Shown here one piece after another: positions 50,310-62,819 of a stretch of 64,000 nucleotides of DNA. How positions within the stretch are numbered: the stretch's first letter is position 1; every line of letters begins with the position of its first letter. The notes beneath the pieces are model-generated. The model ran no database searches, had not been told where the DNA came from, and saw nothing but the letters and a program-made list of their open reading frames with translations. The stretch is from Sipunculus nudus (lineage: Eukaryota > Annelida > Sipuncula > Golfingiida > Sipunculidae): NCBI GenBank assembly GCA_026874595.1, contig CM049311.1, positions 11,749,676 through 11,813,675 of the forward strand. Reading direction: 5' to 3'. A program made the translations under genes and the position numbers.

Positions 50310-50689
50310 ACCTTGTCACCCCACAATTAAGGCCTACATTCGCGATCTATAATAACAAAATAAAAAAGAAAACACATTTAAGACTTTGCATGTTCCAAAC
50401 TTAATCTCTGCATTGAAAGTTAAATGTAAACAAGCTGGAGTAGATAGCATAGCAGAATGTTTTTCTATAAACCAACTCACGGTTTATAATAGAAAGACAT
50501 ATTTTTTACTGTTAAGGTTACGTCATATGCAATTTTTCCCATGAAACATCTCTCTCTATGTATTAGAATGATGTATACAACCGAGTAATTGTGTTAAATA
50601 CCTATAGGTCTTGTAAATGAATATTTAAACTGGACAGAATAAATCTAATATATACTTCTAGCTCACTACTAGCTGAAAATTGGCAATGC

Positions 50690-52260
50690 TGACAAACTAA
50701 ATGCATTCTGTGCACGTTTTGATGACGATGACTTTTCAAAAGAAAAAAATGACATTACGAGCAGTCTGAGAGCAATTTATAGAATCATGCGATAATGGAG
50801 TCCATACTGATCTAAATGATGTAAACAAAGTGTTAAATAAGATCAATGTAAAGAAAACTTGTGGACCCGACATAATCAGTGGCGGATTAATTAAAACCTG
50901 TAGACATAGTTTGTCTTTTATCATACATGACATTTATCAACTGTCTCTATCCCTATATGTAAACAATCAAAAACTTGAAGACGGCAGGAAATATTTCAGT
51001 GGCCAAAAATGACTCTCCTATAAAGTGATAAACTATCTCAGGCCTGTTGCACTTACTCATTCTCGCAAAATTTTTGGCGCGAATAGTTCTTAACAATTGA
51101 CTTCCAATTGTTAAAACCAATTCTAGATCAACATCAGTTTGCATATTAATAGAATAGATGCACAAGTGATGTAATTGCCACATTAACTCATTATATTTAT
51201 CAACACTTGGACAATCACCCCAGCAATTATGCCAGATCGCTTTTCATTGATTCTTTTTATATGCAGCCTTCAATAGAATACAGCCGCACATAATCAGCTC
51301 CTTTCTATTGTTTATGGATTCTAGAATTTCTCCCAGATATAAAACAACATGTTAGAACAAGCAAAGAAACGTCTTAAGATATAATCTGAAATACTGGTGC
51401 CCTAAAAGGCTGTGTTCTGCCAGCCATTCTTTTTATCCTATATATAAATAATTTTTCTGTGGGCCTTTCAGGATGTTAAAACTATCAAATGACACAGTCA
51501 TTCTAGGCCTGATGCATACACAGTTGAGAATGATGAATCACTCTACAGGAAAACCATTCGATATGTGACTGGTTGGTGTGAGGCCGGATTACTACCTTCA
51601 GTTAAATATTGAGAAGACTAAAGAAGCAGTCTTTGATTACAGAAGATTAAATTCTGTAATTACCCCGGTTGCTATCAAAAATAAAGATGTAGATATTGTA
51701 GAAATTATAAATACTTAGGATTTACTATTGACAGAAATCTGAATTGGAAAAAACAAGTGTTGAATCGATTCATGCAAGAATGCAAACGAAAGATTATATT
51801 ACATAAATAATCTAATAAAGCTTAATATTGACAAAACCATTATTACCATGGGTTTTTTTTAATTCACTAATGTCCAGTGTCCTAATTTATGCACTGGAGT
51901 GCTGCTTTACAAATATGATAAGTTAAAGAAACAGCTATAAATAATACCAGGAAGAGAAAATGTAGAATAACTAGTACTTCTTTTTCCACACAGCAGGAAA
52001 TCTGTGAAACATGAACGACACACTACATCCCTTATATTCAGAGTTCAGTTTTGACCTTTAGGTAAACGCTTAGATGTAACATTCTGCAGAATTACCCGCT
52101 TTAATAAAAATCTCTTCTGGCATACAGTAATAAACTTTATAACTTCGAACCCTCTAGATATTTAACGTTTTGAATTATGTGTTTTATCTGCAGAATTTTC
52201 TGTTTTATCATCTTTACATGCCAAGTCAAACACGCTATGTGTTATTTTTGTGTAATGAAT
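50690..52260 (+). pseudogene. Heavily mutated non-LTR retrotransposon, Rex1/CR1-like
   Basis: Plus-strand fragments, in order, are DKLNAFCARFDDDDFSKE (near 50700), VNKVLNKINVKKTCGPDIIS and KTCRHSL (50820-50920), then RPVALTHS and ILDQHQFAY. These are followed by TSDVIATLTHYIYQHLDNH and motif B as GALKGCVLPAILFILYINN (about 51390-51460). Motif C has decayed to LSNDTVILGL, followed by LNIEKTKEAVFDYRRLNSVI. The last piece is GKRLDVTFCRITRFNKNLF with FWHTVINF near 52060-52140. The layout matches Rex1/CR1-like elements. Many stops and frameshifts make it an old, dead copy. Confidence 0.75.
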
Positions 52261-54866
52261 TGCAAGTCAACATCAAATTCCTGAAACCGAAGGCTAATAA
52301 TTGTTATCTTATATCAAATGCATGATCTCGGGCTCGAGGAAGGCTTGTATAGTCAGGCCTGTCAAAATACAAACCTATTAGAACACATACACGCGCGCGC
52401 ACACACACACGCACATGTATACCTGTCTTCAATGTTTAGTACTCATTCGCTTGGAAGTTGGAAGGAGACCACACACCTTGGCGAGGATGACGACCTCAAC
52501 TGCATGTATGTGTGCAAACTTATACGGACGTGCTTTCAGATTGTCAGTGGCAAAGGCGTTGCTGATTTATACTTTTATCTGCGAAGTTGGTGTAAAAGTA
52601 ATACAAAATATAGATTGTCACATGTTCAAATTTGCTGATGATGAAATTACGATGTGAGTGTAGGTCTGTGGTGATCTGAACTCCTCAAACAACTCTTCAA
52701 AATACCCGGGCCACCTTGGTGGCTAGACTGACTCTCTGTTTGGCTGGATGACATATTCGTATAAAAGGGCTCTATCAAAGTCACGCCTATATAGGGAGCG
52801 CCAAGGGCAAGGATACCAGATCCTAAACCAACTGGAGCGCTCGGAGGGCTCTTTCATCTTCAGTCAGTCACAAATTTGAAGTATATAGGTTTCGTTTAAT
52901 GTGTTTAATAAAGTTAAAAAGTGACCTATGAACCGAAACAACCAATTACCTTTGGCATTAATAAGGATATATACACTGCATTGCCTACTTGTATGCACTG
53001 ATGAGATAATAACCCGTAGTGACCTGTATAAACTGGACAGGAATCTTGTTCTGGTTATAAACGAGGATAACTGTCATTCTCATGCGTGGGACATAATGAC
53101 AACACGAATGTGACATCGTTTCATCATTCTAGATGCAGGTCACCCTTTTCAGAAACGTTAATCAGTATTTCAGCCCACAACATTTATCACTTTCTGGTAT
53201 CTAAGAGATTTTAATAACAAAAGTAATGCAGGTCAGAAATATTGTGAAAGTCAACATATTTTTAGAATGCTGACAGGTAAATGGGATGATTCACTGCTGC
53301 CCAGCGATGAAATATAAAAAAAAACTTTATACACAATTCAGAAACATAATGGTCTTAATATAATTTAAAGTCAATTTTAAAACAATTTAACCACTAGGTA
53401 ATTGTTATATCTACCTTGTCACAAAAAATTGTTTTATTAATAATTTAGTTCATAATTAAGGTAGCATTTAAATTATCTGTAAATCCCACGCGGGTTTAAA
53501 CATAATAACATGTATCCTGCATAGGAGAAACATCACGTTCTTCAATAGCTGATTAATTGGCTGGCAAAAGGAGCTAAGACTTGATTGATGTCTCTGAAGG
53601 CGGCCTGCAGTAGCGGTGTTTTAAGCTTGAGTACTGCTTATACCTTGATATCTTTTTGGTACTTAATTAATGCAAACCAGGTGTAGCCAGATTACCTATA
53701 ATACGATTGGATGTGGGGTCAGCCCTCTTCTGCGTGTGACACTTGCAGACTTGACATTTTGCCTTATAATCACTTTTTAAGCGATAATTTACAGGCCTAT
53801 TTAAACCAAGAGTCGTTTGTGCTTACTTTTCCATACACACAAGGTACGTTCATATACAAAACTTAGCTCTTGCGGCCGCGGTATTCTATATAATAATGAT
53901 AGTTCTGAATGTGAACATGTATGTTTATCTAGCAGATATACTATAATATGAAAAGCATGTTTTATTATTTATATCCAAGCCCGTTTTATGCCATGCATTA
54001 AATACTTATGAAGCAACGTTTACTTCACAAGGAAGAAATAATTTTTCAGTTAATAGGTAGATTAAGACATTGGCATCAATTAATGTTATGGAATTGGTCC
54101 TTTGTTGTTCACCTAATTGAATGGATACTTAAGCCTTCAGCTCCACTGCGTGCAAATGTTTCTCTTTTTCGCTTGGACGAACAAAGATGCACGTGCCGGA
54201 CAGAAGGAGATGTCATTATTGACATTACAGCTTCTAACAGGCGAGGGTAACGAGCGTGCGTGACGTCATATCCGGTAATACTGTTATCAGGGGATGAGCA
54301 AAGTGTAGAAAATGGTCTAAATTGCACGATTCAAGGGATCCTTGTTGTATATAAACAATATATGTTAAGAGCACGGAGTGACCACACAAGAAGTCGGTGC
54401 TGTTGACTGTTGTCAGGAGATTTATAAATTGATGGATGCGGTAATGAGTTTTTACGTTATAGAAAATAATGTAATATTATAGATAATACACACTTTTTAA
54501 ATAAGCGCAAATTAAGAACACAATTACATGTCCACTTTGATCTTATTTGTAATTTTATTTCATTTTCATTTTAATATAATATCATGTTTAAGAATATAAG
54601 CATCCTAACCTCCCTCCCTTAAACTCATAATTATACATAAACTAAGCGAGGTTGTTGCAAGGTTGGGAAGATATTTCTGGATTCAGCTGATATATAATTA
54701 AATTATGGGATAATTAAGGCTGCTAAGAATAATTATATCTAACGTTAATATATGAGTCAGAGCTAGACAAAACAACAAGGTATGTACAAGGCCAGTCTCT
54801 AAATTAGATTAAGTGAGGCCTTACCCGGCTGAGGATTAATTTTTGTTTTATCCAAATAAACGTGCG

Positions 54867-54870
<4 letters not shown>
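52261..54870. other. Intergenic segment, no supported gene
   Basis: Short (CA)n/(CG)n sequence occurs near 52390. An isolated strong TATA box, TATAAAAG, lies at 52760-52767. Open frames up to about 106 codons show no domain or codon signal I trust. Confidence 0.55.

Positions 54871-54957
<87 letters not shown>
54871..54957 (+). repeat. Compound (AT)n(AG)n microsatellite
   Basis: About 26 AT units run directly into about 17 AG units. Confidence 0.95.
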
Positions 54958-54959
<2 letters not shown>

Positions 54960-55879
54960 AAACGTTTCTTGTGGAGTTAAATATTTGAAAAACAGCTGAT
55001 ATCATCAGTTACGTAGCATATATATTTAGCTATATATGGGATGATTTAATGTGTGTCCGATATGCACTGCTATAAATGCAATCTCTCATGCATTCATGCA
55101 TGTTTTCATCACTTATCGCATACATTTCTTTCACAACATACTTTTTGGAACCCCAAAACCATAAATATAACGAAACTTGAGCATCTACATACATAATACA
55201 GCAGCCTGGAATTGCGAAATAATAGTCTTTATCTTTTTTTATTTTGAATATACAAGGAGTTGTATATATATATATATGTAACACTTTCAATATGTGTGAA
55301 AGGTTATGTGACGATACTTGATTAAATTTAATAGAAATTTTATCATAAATGATTTCTGCACTGCACACATAAGGTCAAATATTTATTTAAATTTAATTAT
55401 ATCAAAGATGAAGAATTGAATGAACATTTCAGTTTATTGTTACAAACGACGACATTTTTTTTGCAATTATTATACAGTTTTGGGCATCCCCCCCCACCCC
55501 ATCCCCCGGGTATTTTGAAATTGATAACATCAAATAACATTATTTCCTGATATTATATCAGCACAATTCATTTAAATGATCCAATAGTCATAATATAAAG
55601 AAATATCATGGGTTTTAGGAGTCATTGCATATTAGAAATGTCTAGATACATATCATGCACGGTAACTGCAGGCGACAACTGTATATATTAAATTAGGACT
55701 GACGATATTTATTTTTTATAAACTCAATAACACCGAGATGAATTGGTCCCTGCATATTACTAGTATGTGGAGAGTACAATCAGCTATAACTGATCGTAAA
55801 TCTTGTATGGTTACTTAGAGAACTAACGATGAACATTCAGGATAAATCATCAGTGTTAATGGGGTTAACAAACTAGACC
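54958..55879. other. Intergenic segment, nothing recognised
   Basis: AT-rich, with a short TA run near 55262-55278 and a C-rich patch near 55490-55510. Confidence 0.6.
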
Positions 55880-56460
55880 AGTATAACATATGTTCCTCAG
55901 TCCGGCAACATAGACCCCCTCCCAAGATCCAACCCACCCCGTGATGATGAGGTGAGACAAGCATGTCTGCGGAGTGTCGGTCCCTGTGGTCCAGGTAATT
56001 ACAGCGCGTGTCACAGAGGGGAGGGTGTTACCCCGTGCCTGGGGTACGGAGAATCCCCGGAGGTGCTGAGATTCCCTTGTTATTACGTTAACGACACTCA
56101 GACCTCAAATACCCCTTGCGACCACGTGCTCGTGCCCAATCAGACTCGTTGAGCCTCGTCCAGTCGATGACGTGCTGATATGACGGGCAGGTGCGCGCGG
56201 GCCGCTGGTCACTTGTCCGGCCGAATTAAGATCTCCGCTTGACAAGGTGCGGATAAACTCCCGTAACTATGCCTTACCGGCAGCCCGGTACCTAATTAGA
56301 TAGAAAATGACTTATGTTGGTCCAGCTAATGCTATAATCATTTCCTAGTGATGTCAAAGAAGAATAGAGGAGCGTCTTGCTCGCGTGAGGTTTCTCTACA
56401 GGTGGCGGTGTCTACGTCCTTCTGGACATATATAACGAGACGAGCGTCTGTTTTATTCTT
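55880..56460 (+). promoter_or_regulatory. Promoter region of the achaete-scute-like gene
   Basis: GC and CpG content rise sharply over about 55950-56260. Visible elements are the E-boxes CACGTG (56123-56128) and CAGGTG (56188-56193, 56399-56404), a CCAAT box (56136-56140), a CRE-like TGACGTG (56168-56174) and a TATATAA box (56429-56435). The start of transcription would be near 56460, about 210 nt before the ATG. E-boxes near proneural-type bHLH genes often mediate auto- or cross-regulation; here that is inference. Confidence 0.55.
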
Positions 56461-56671
56461 CACAACGTTATCACTCCCTAAAGCGCAGGATAACCTCATC
56501 TCTAGCAGGTTGAAAATTTAGTTTCGCAGATCATCAGTCATCATTGGGTATAACTTCACTTCATGCGTAAAATTCACTATAGTTGGATTATACATGTTTA
56601 TTTGATAATTAAATGAATATTTAAATAGACAAAAAGAGCACCAGAACCAGAAGGACTCCGGTTTTGACAAA

Positions 56672-57295
56672 ATGGACATTTTTAATCTTGGGAAAGGGCT
56701 AATTTTGAATTGTGAAACCAATATCGCAGGACTCATGTATATGGAAGAACTCCTACATTCAACACATCGGGGAGAAGAAATGTTGACACCTAAAAACCGC
56801 TGGTTGGAAAATATTGTTCATCAAGAGGATATAAATATTAATCATGAAAGGACCCTGGAAAAGGAGGAAGCCGGAAATCACCCAATGGAAAGTGCAATAT
56901 CAAGCTTTGATGGAGCAATATGTATAAAGAACGGTCAGGCTTTGCTGCGCGACTTTGTGACGATTTCTGCTCCGGAGTTTGAGAACGCGGAGACTGGCGC
57001 CAATGAAATTCCTTCAACCCCGAGGAGGTTCCCGTGGGACGGGACCGAGTACTGCTCGTCAAGACGTAACGCACGTGAACGACGTCGGGTGGGTCATATC
57101 AACGACACCTTTGTGCGATTACGTCAACAGCTGCCGTTTAAAGGACACAAAGGTCGTATCAGCAAGCTGGCGACATTACGTACTGCTATTAAATATATCA
57201 AACATCTCCAAGACGTTCTCAGCATGACTGGACCCGAACAATCAACCTCTGGAGGTAAGAACATCTCAGGAAAGGATGAGATCAAAGATGACTGA
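56672..57295 (+). CDS. Achaete-scute-like bHLH transcription factor
   Basis: The 207-residue frame encodes a nuclear E-box-binding regulator. The bHLH lies at residues 131-184: basic region RRNARERRRV, helix 1 INDTFVRLRQQLP, loop FKGHKGR, helix 2 ISKLATLRTAIKYIKHLQDVL. Glu136 and Arg139 are the expected E-box contacts. RRNxRERxRV, LRQxxP and the helix-2 pattern TLRxAIxYIKxLQ fit the achaete-scute family. The end is closest to the ASCL3/4/5 type from memory. Residues 1-130 are acidic, low in known domains and unrecognised. Such factors act as dimers with E-proteins, in neural or other cell-fate choices. The ATG is the first in this frame after the TATA box, with context AAAATGG. A perfect splice donor (GAG|GTAAGA at 57254/57255) lies inside the last codons, so the final 13 residues could be intron read-through. 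Confidence 0.8.
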   Translation: MDIFNLGKGLILNCETNIAGLMYMEELLHSTHRGEEMLTPKNRWLENIVHQEDININHERTLEKEEAGNHPMESAISSFDGAICIKNGQALLRDFVTISAPEFENAETGANEIPSTPRRFPWDGTEYCSSRRNARERRRVGHINDTFVRLRQQLPFKGHKGRISKLATLRTAIKYIKHLQDVLSMTGPEQSTSGGKNISGKDEIKDD

Positions 57296-60200
57296 ACTTT
57301 TTTTTTATTAACACGTTAAGTATGGAAGAAAAGTTGAACTTTCTATGCATGCAGATATTCAGCTGAACTCAGAATATCCAATGTTTCTAGACTGAAACAA
57401 TGAGTTCTAGTGCATTTGTGATTCAGCTTCTAATGATCAGATTCTGGAAAAACATGCAACTTAACTGGACTGTGAATTTCGAGGCTAAGCAGGACTCTTT
57501 TGCTTTCGATCAAAAGCAAATCTAGATGATAGATCTGTAGAACTGTTGTATGTATTATCGCACTTATTTATCTATATATCACGTGTGCAATAACATGTGT
57601 AAAGTTACAGTTATTTTTTCTAATATACACAGAGCGTACATGCACACACAGACACACAAACACACACATATATGTACAGTGATAAAAAGAGCATAGTATT
57701 CACGCCGATTGACGCAACATATACATTTACCAATCACTGTATATAACAAAGCGCCGACTGACCTTATGGTGTCCATTTGATGTATTGTTAACACGGTACA
57801 AAATGTTGTCATATTCATGAATCACTGATGATTACTTTAATGTGTATATTCACAAGATTAGATAATGAAACATTAGTGTTTGCATTCATTTAATATATAA
57901 TTACAAACGAACAGCATGTATATTTATATGTGTTGCACCAGTTAAAAAAGGACACGCCAATTCGTTACTTATGAATCTCATAGTTGGCACATAAACGGAA
58001 ACTGGGGGTTTACGCATTATATAAAATGTGCAATACATGCGAGACAAACACACGATACATTCTTTGGTGCACACCTGCGTCACTCCTTCCACATGAATTA
58101 TCGTGATCATATTTATAATTACTTGAGTGATCAACAGGGGGCGCCAGATTTGACTAAAATTGCGCCGACTCGTCTGACCTAGACAACCGAACTTTTTCTT
58201 CACTTACTTTGAACAATGAATAGTAATCCAATTGCAGTGCGTGATGTCTTAAATCATTTCAAACACTGGTTATTACTCAGCATTTGATTAAACTTTATGA
58301 CCAAATTATTTTTTTCTGTATAAGATAAGTGTACAACCGGTGGCCGGAGCCGAACAAATATAATCTCTTTACATTAGTCACTTAGAAATTAGGCAGAGGA
58401 CAAGTTATTTTGTTTTTTGTAGGATTAAGGGGTTGGGGGGGGGGGGGGCGGCTAGTCTAACAGCGTCACAATTCAGCTATATATATATATATTTTTTTTT
58501 TTACAGCTATACATGTACTTAAAATTACACATACACAAACACTGTATCTTGCTCCACTCGATTCGAGGAAATGCAGACTTAATTTACAAATAATGTCATT
58601 GTCAGTCTCACATGATTCATACACAAGTTTACAATAAATGTTATGAATGAACAATTTTCTCCTGATTACTGAACGCATTTTGATCTGGTGTATGTGCATG
58701 TGTGTGTGTCACTGCGAGAAAATTTGATGGTGCAATTTGTCTAGAAGTTTCATTTCAAGATGCGATTATGATACAGTGATTTTGCAAAATAGACAATTAC
58801 AATATGAGTTTATAAAGTTTATTAGAGTAGACACCTGTGTCCAAAGATCATGAAGATAAGAGATCAACAAATTATATAACATTATCACTGGCAATACAAT
58901 GACTGACCATGAAACAATATGCACCAAGTAATATACATGTATTGATCAACAAGACTTGTTACAGGTGAATTAACTGCATAGATTATATGAACCAATTATA
59001 AGAAATATAAGTTCATTAATATCATATGACACAGTATTATCCAGATATTTAGATATGGTTTTTATATAATAAGTTTATAATCAATTTAGATATCCAATAA
59101 AGATAAGTTTTCCAGATCTGTAGAATGAATTTACAGACCCCTAATGATCTAGTTAGAACTCTAAGTTAATGGTGTGAAAAATATATATCAGCATTATTCA
59201 AATAATAAAATGTTAGAAAAATAGTTATCACAGCTAGATACTAACTCTGCTAGCAAGTCTACAAACATACACTGAACAAATAAAAGAAATTGATTACAAA
59301 CAATATTTAACCGTTAACATCAAAATTCATATATCTGTAGATATTTTCTATATTATTTCACATACTCGTTTTTTCTGTGTTATTTCTGTGAGTACTCCTG
59401 TTATTATTAATATAGATATTGTTCCTGTTCTGACCATAGACCTAATGAAAAGGAAATACACTGACTCCAAAGTCATTCAAATTAATCAACACTTCCCTAT
59501 CATTTAAGCACCTCATGAGGTTACCATCATTATAATTAGAATGCTCACAAAGGGACACCAGTCCATATCTCATGGAGGTTATTCTGGACTAAAAAAATAT
59601 GACACAAAAAATTGTGGAGAATGGCCACTGAGGTGGAGACCTAGCAAGTTAAACAAGGGACCTATGGGTCACGACGCTCAGCTGTTATATATGATAAAAA
59701 AATATTATTTAGAAATGAGGCACATGCTGGTTTTGTGTGGTAATAAATATAAGCTGTATTATGAGTTGTTGTTGTTTAGCTTATGTATGATTTTGATAGT
59801 ACCTTTGGAGACAGGGAAGAGGATTGATTTCATTTATTTTATTAACAAATGGAGTACTATTGTCACACAGATTTTGACTTGGCCATATAACTTATAAGCA
59901 GAACATATAATATAAGAGTTTAACTATTTATTAAAAAAAAATACAAATATTGTCCCAAATATAATTTTTATAAAAAATAATAAGAGAATCATATGATTTT
60001 TTTAAATAAAATATAACTGATATGATTATTAAAATAATATTAAAGAATATATTCATGAATTCATTCATGAATACATTTTGAAAGTATTTGCACGAGTATT
60101 CATATACTTTCATTTTTACCTGAATTCCTATTCTTTATGCAAGAAATTTTATAATGGAGTACATAATCATATTCTTATTTAAATACAATTACAAAGTATT

Positions 60201-60859
60201 CGCACCATGTATGGTATTTATTCAGTTTCACAAACCAATGATGTTGAGAATCCAGAATATACAAAATCCACACATTTAAATAATGATCATAAGTACCTGG
60301 TTTTATGGCTTTTATTTATATTAAAAAATAACTGTAAAAAATTCATTTTGGACTAATTTCACATCAATGTACACACTAGACACAGTAGGAATCTAGATTA
60401 ATATTATCAACTGCATCTTTGTCTATCATTAATTTCCTTCATATTATCCCTAATGATAAGTAATGAATAATATGATTTACTTCTTTATCATTAAACTTGA
60501 ACTGAAAAATGCCATAGGTGACTGCATGGTGTTATTTGGAACATGTGACATTCTACCCATCGATACAAGATTCTTATATCATCAGTAACTGCAAGTTAAT
60601 TTCCTGTTATTATAAACTAACAAATTCCTTTTCTATTTTTCTTTAATTTGTTATTAAAAACCAATAAAAATTTATTAATTTATTGTTTATTGTTATGTTG
60701 TTGGTTAAAACTACTAGATGAGTTCGGTTGGACACCTGGATCAACTGTGGCTGGCCATAAGCTGCCTGGATTCCTGTATGCCTCGCCTCAAGCGTGCATA
60801 ATCTGATGAAAGGTCAACAAGGTCAACATACAGGTGACTCAAGAGGGGCTGGAGAGAGC
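57296..60859. other. Intergenic segment between the bHLH gene and the convertase gene
   Basis: No gene. (CA)n-rich sequence lies at about 57640-57670, a G run at 58436-58449, and a short shared repeat word at 59648-59684. The rest is AT-rich. A polyadenylation signal for the bHLH gene could not be fixed. Confidence 0.55.
59648..59684 (+). repeat. Short conserved repeat word shared with 10015-10053
   Basis: GTTAAACAAGGGACCTATGG followed by GTCACGACGCTCAGCTG; it matches the 10-kb copy except for about three bases. Confidence 0.5.
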
Positions 60860-62275
60860 CAAAGTATGACAGGGTCTCATAAAAAACATTAATAAAAGCT
60901 ACAATTTTTGGCCAATTTCTTTCAGCTTTCTAAACTAAAAAGCTGAAATCCTAATGTGTGATGATATGAAAATTATATCAACAGTGCTCACAGGACACAA
61001 ACGTGCCATGGTCACAGTTGGGCAAAATTTAAGGTACTTATTTTATATTTATACTAATAACTTATAAAATTTGAAAAATTCAGAGCTAATTTTGGGTATT
61101 CAATTGAATCTTGATTAAATAATGTTACATCCCTGACAAAAAAATCTCTAGCTTCAGCAATGCCCTTGTTAAGGGAGTAAATATATTTCTTGATTTTTTA
61201 CAAAGTGCATTATGTTTGGGCCCATAACTTAAAACAATTACGCAATACTGACATCATTCTGGCATGTGCATAGAGAATGAAAAATATGTATATTATTTAT
61301 GATTAAAGTCAGATCAGTGGTTTTGATATTAGGCAGTCTTGAAGTGTAACAATGGGTTTTTAATGGAAAAATGAAGTTTTTCATTAATATCTTGAAGGTA
61401 TTAAGTCCTAGTGACCAAATTCTTGGCATGGTAGGGGATTTTGGAGACATCTAACTGTATGCCGAATTTAAGGAACTAAGAGCTGAAGCTGGGGAGCTGA
61501 GCTCTTGCAAACTGCATAACACTAGCTTGTGTAAACAATATGTTACATGGTGCTTGAAAACTTATTAAAATCTACAGTTTTTGATCAACTGGTTTCAAAT
61601 TTTTGGTGTTAACAGTTGAAATGCTAACAAAAACATGCTGTGAAAATTAAATCCACAGTACTTACAGGAAAAAAACATGCCAAGGTTAAAGTTGGGCAAA
61701 ATTTAAGGTACCAATTTTTTATTTTTATTAATATTTTAGAAAATTTAAAAGATTTTCATCTAATTTTGGGTATACAATTTAATTTTGATTAATTAAAGTT
61801 ATATTACTGGAAAAAAGGTCAATAGCTTTAACATTTTTTGTGTTAAGTGATCAAATATCTTTCAAGATTTTTTACAAAATGCATTATGTTTGTGCCCATA
61901 ACTTTTTTAAATTAAATAATACAGACATAATTTCTGGCATGTACATAGGAACTATATAGAGGAATATTTATGGTAAATATGAGGAAAAACAGATGAGTGG
62001 TTTTGATATTAGGCAGTCCTGAAGTGTGAAAATAGGTTTTTAATAAAAAATTGAGGTTTTTCCTTAATTTCTCAAAGGAACGAAGTTGCAAAGACCCAGT
62101 TTTCGGCTTGGTAGGAGATCTTGGGGACATCTAACATTATGCCGAATTTTGGATTCCTAGGTCTTACGGTTTCAAAATGTGCCACATCTACGGACGGACG
62201 GACGGACAGACGGACGGACGACGGACAATGGACCACGACTATAGCTCAGATGACTTATAGTCAGCTGAGCTAAAA
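60860..62275 (+). repeat. Dispersed repeat family R1, two tandem units ending in a hairpin
   Basis: Two units about 650-680 bp long start near 60885 and 61550, marked by 'caaaatttaaggtac' (61024, 61697) and 'gattttggagacatctaac' or close variants. The second unit ends in an (ACGG)n tract, then CCACGACTATAGCTC and a hairpin at 62242-62271, exactly as at 12314-12343. There is no coding capacity. Confidence 0.8.
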
Positions 62276-62548
62276 ATGATGTTCATAAAATTGTGAAATC
62301 AGAAAATGATGCATGTTAAACGACTGTCAAGTTTTAACAGGACAAAAGTGCTATATTGTAGTTCCAAGGTTTTAACTAATTTCAAAGCTAACTGATATAT
62401 GTAAAGCTCTGGTCCCTCTGGTCATTCATAAAAAAATAAATCTGGTGCTGTCTTTGGTATACTGTAATACTGTAATTATGGAGTCAGAGAAATGCTTTGT
62501 AAATGTAAAACACAAAAAAGACACATGGCTTCTACATAGACTTTGCAA

Positions 62549-62560
62549 TATATATATAAA

Positions 62561-62637
<77 letters not shown>
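62549..62637. repeat. (TA)n microsatellite
   Basis: About 40 TA units, with GT-rich sequence immediately right of it. Confidence 0.95.
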
Positions 62638-62639
<2 letters not shown>

Positions 62640-62667
62640 GTGAGTGTGTGTGTGTATGTAATAAATA

Positions 62668-62673
62668 TTTATT
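62668..62673 (-). terminator. Candidate polyadenylation signal of the convertase gene
   Basis: AATAAA on the minus strand, about 150 nt after the stop codon. It is the first canonical hexamer downstream. Confidence 0.45.
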
Positions 62674-62819
62674 TCAAGAGACCTATACCTCTACAATATA
62701 GATTATTGTTTAATTTAAATATGATATTAATATGAATGATAGTCCTAGAATAAATCACACATGACAGAGAACCCTCAACCAATTAGAAATTTCCCAATAT
62801 TTTTTTTAAAGAACAACTC

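Noticed and set aside
59541-59897. 118-codon open frame on the plus strand
   Set aside because: It overlaps a dispersed repeat word, is rich in low-complexity AT codons and has no recognisable domain.
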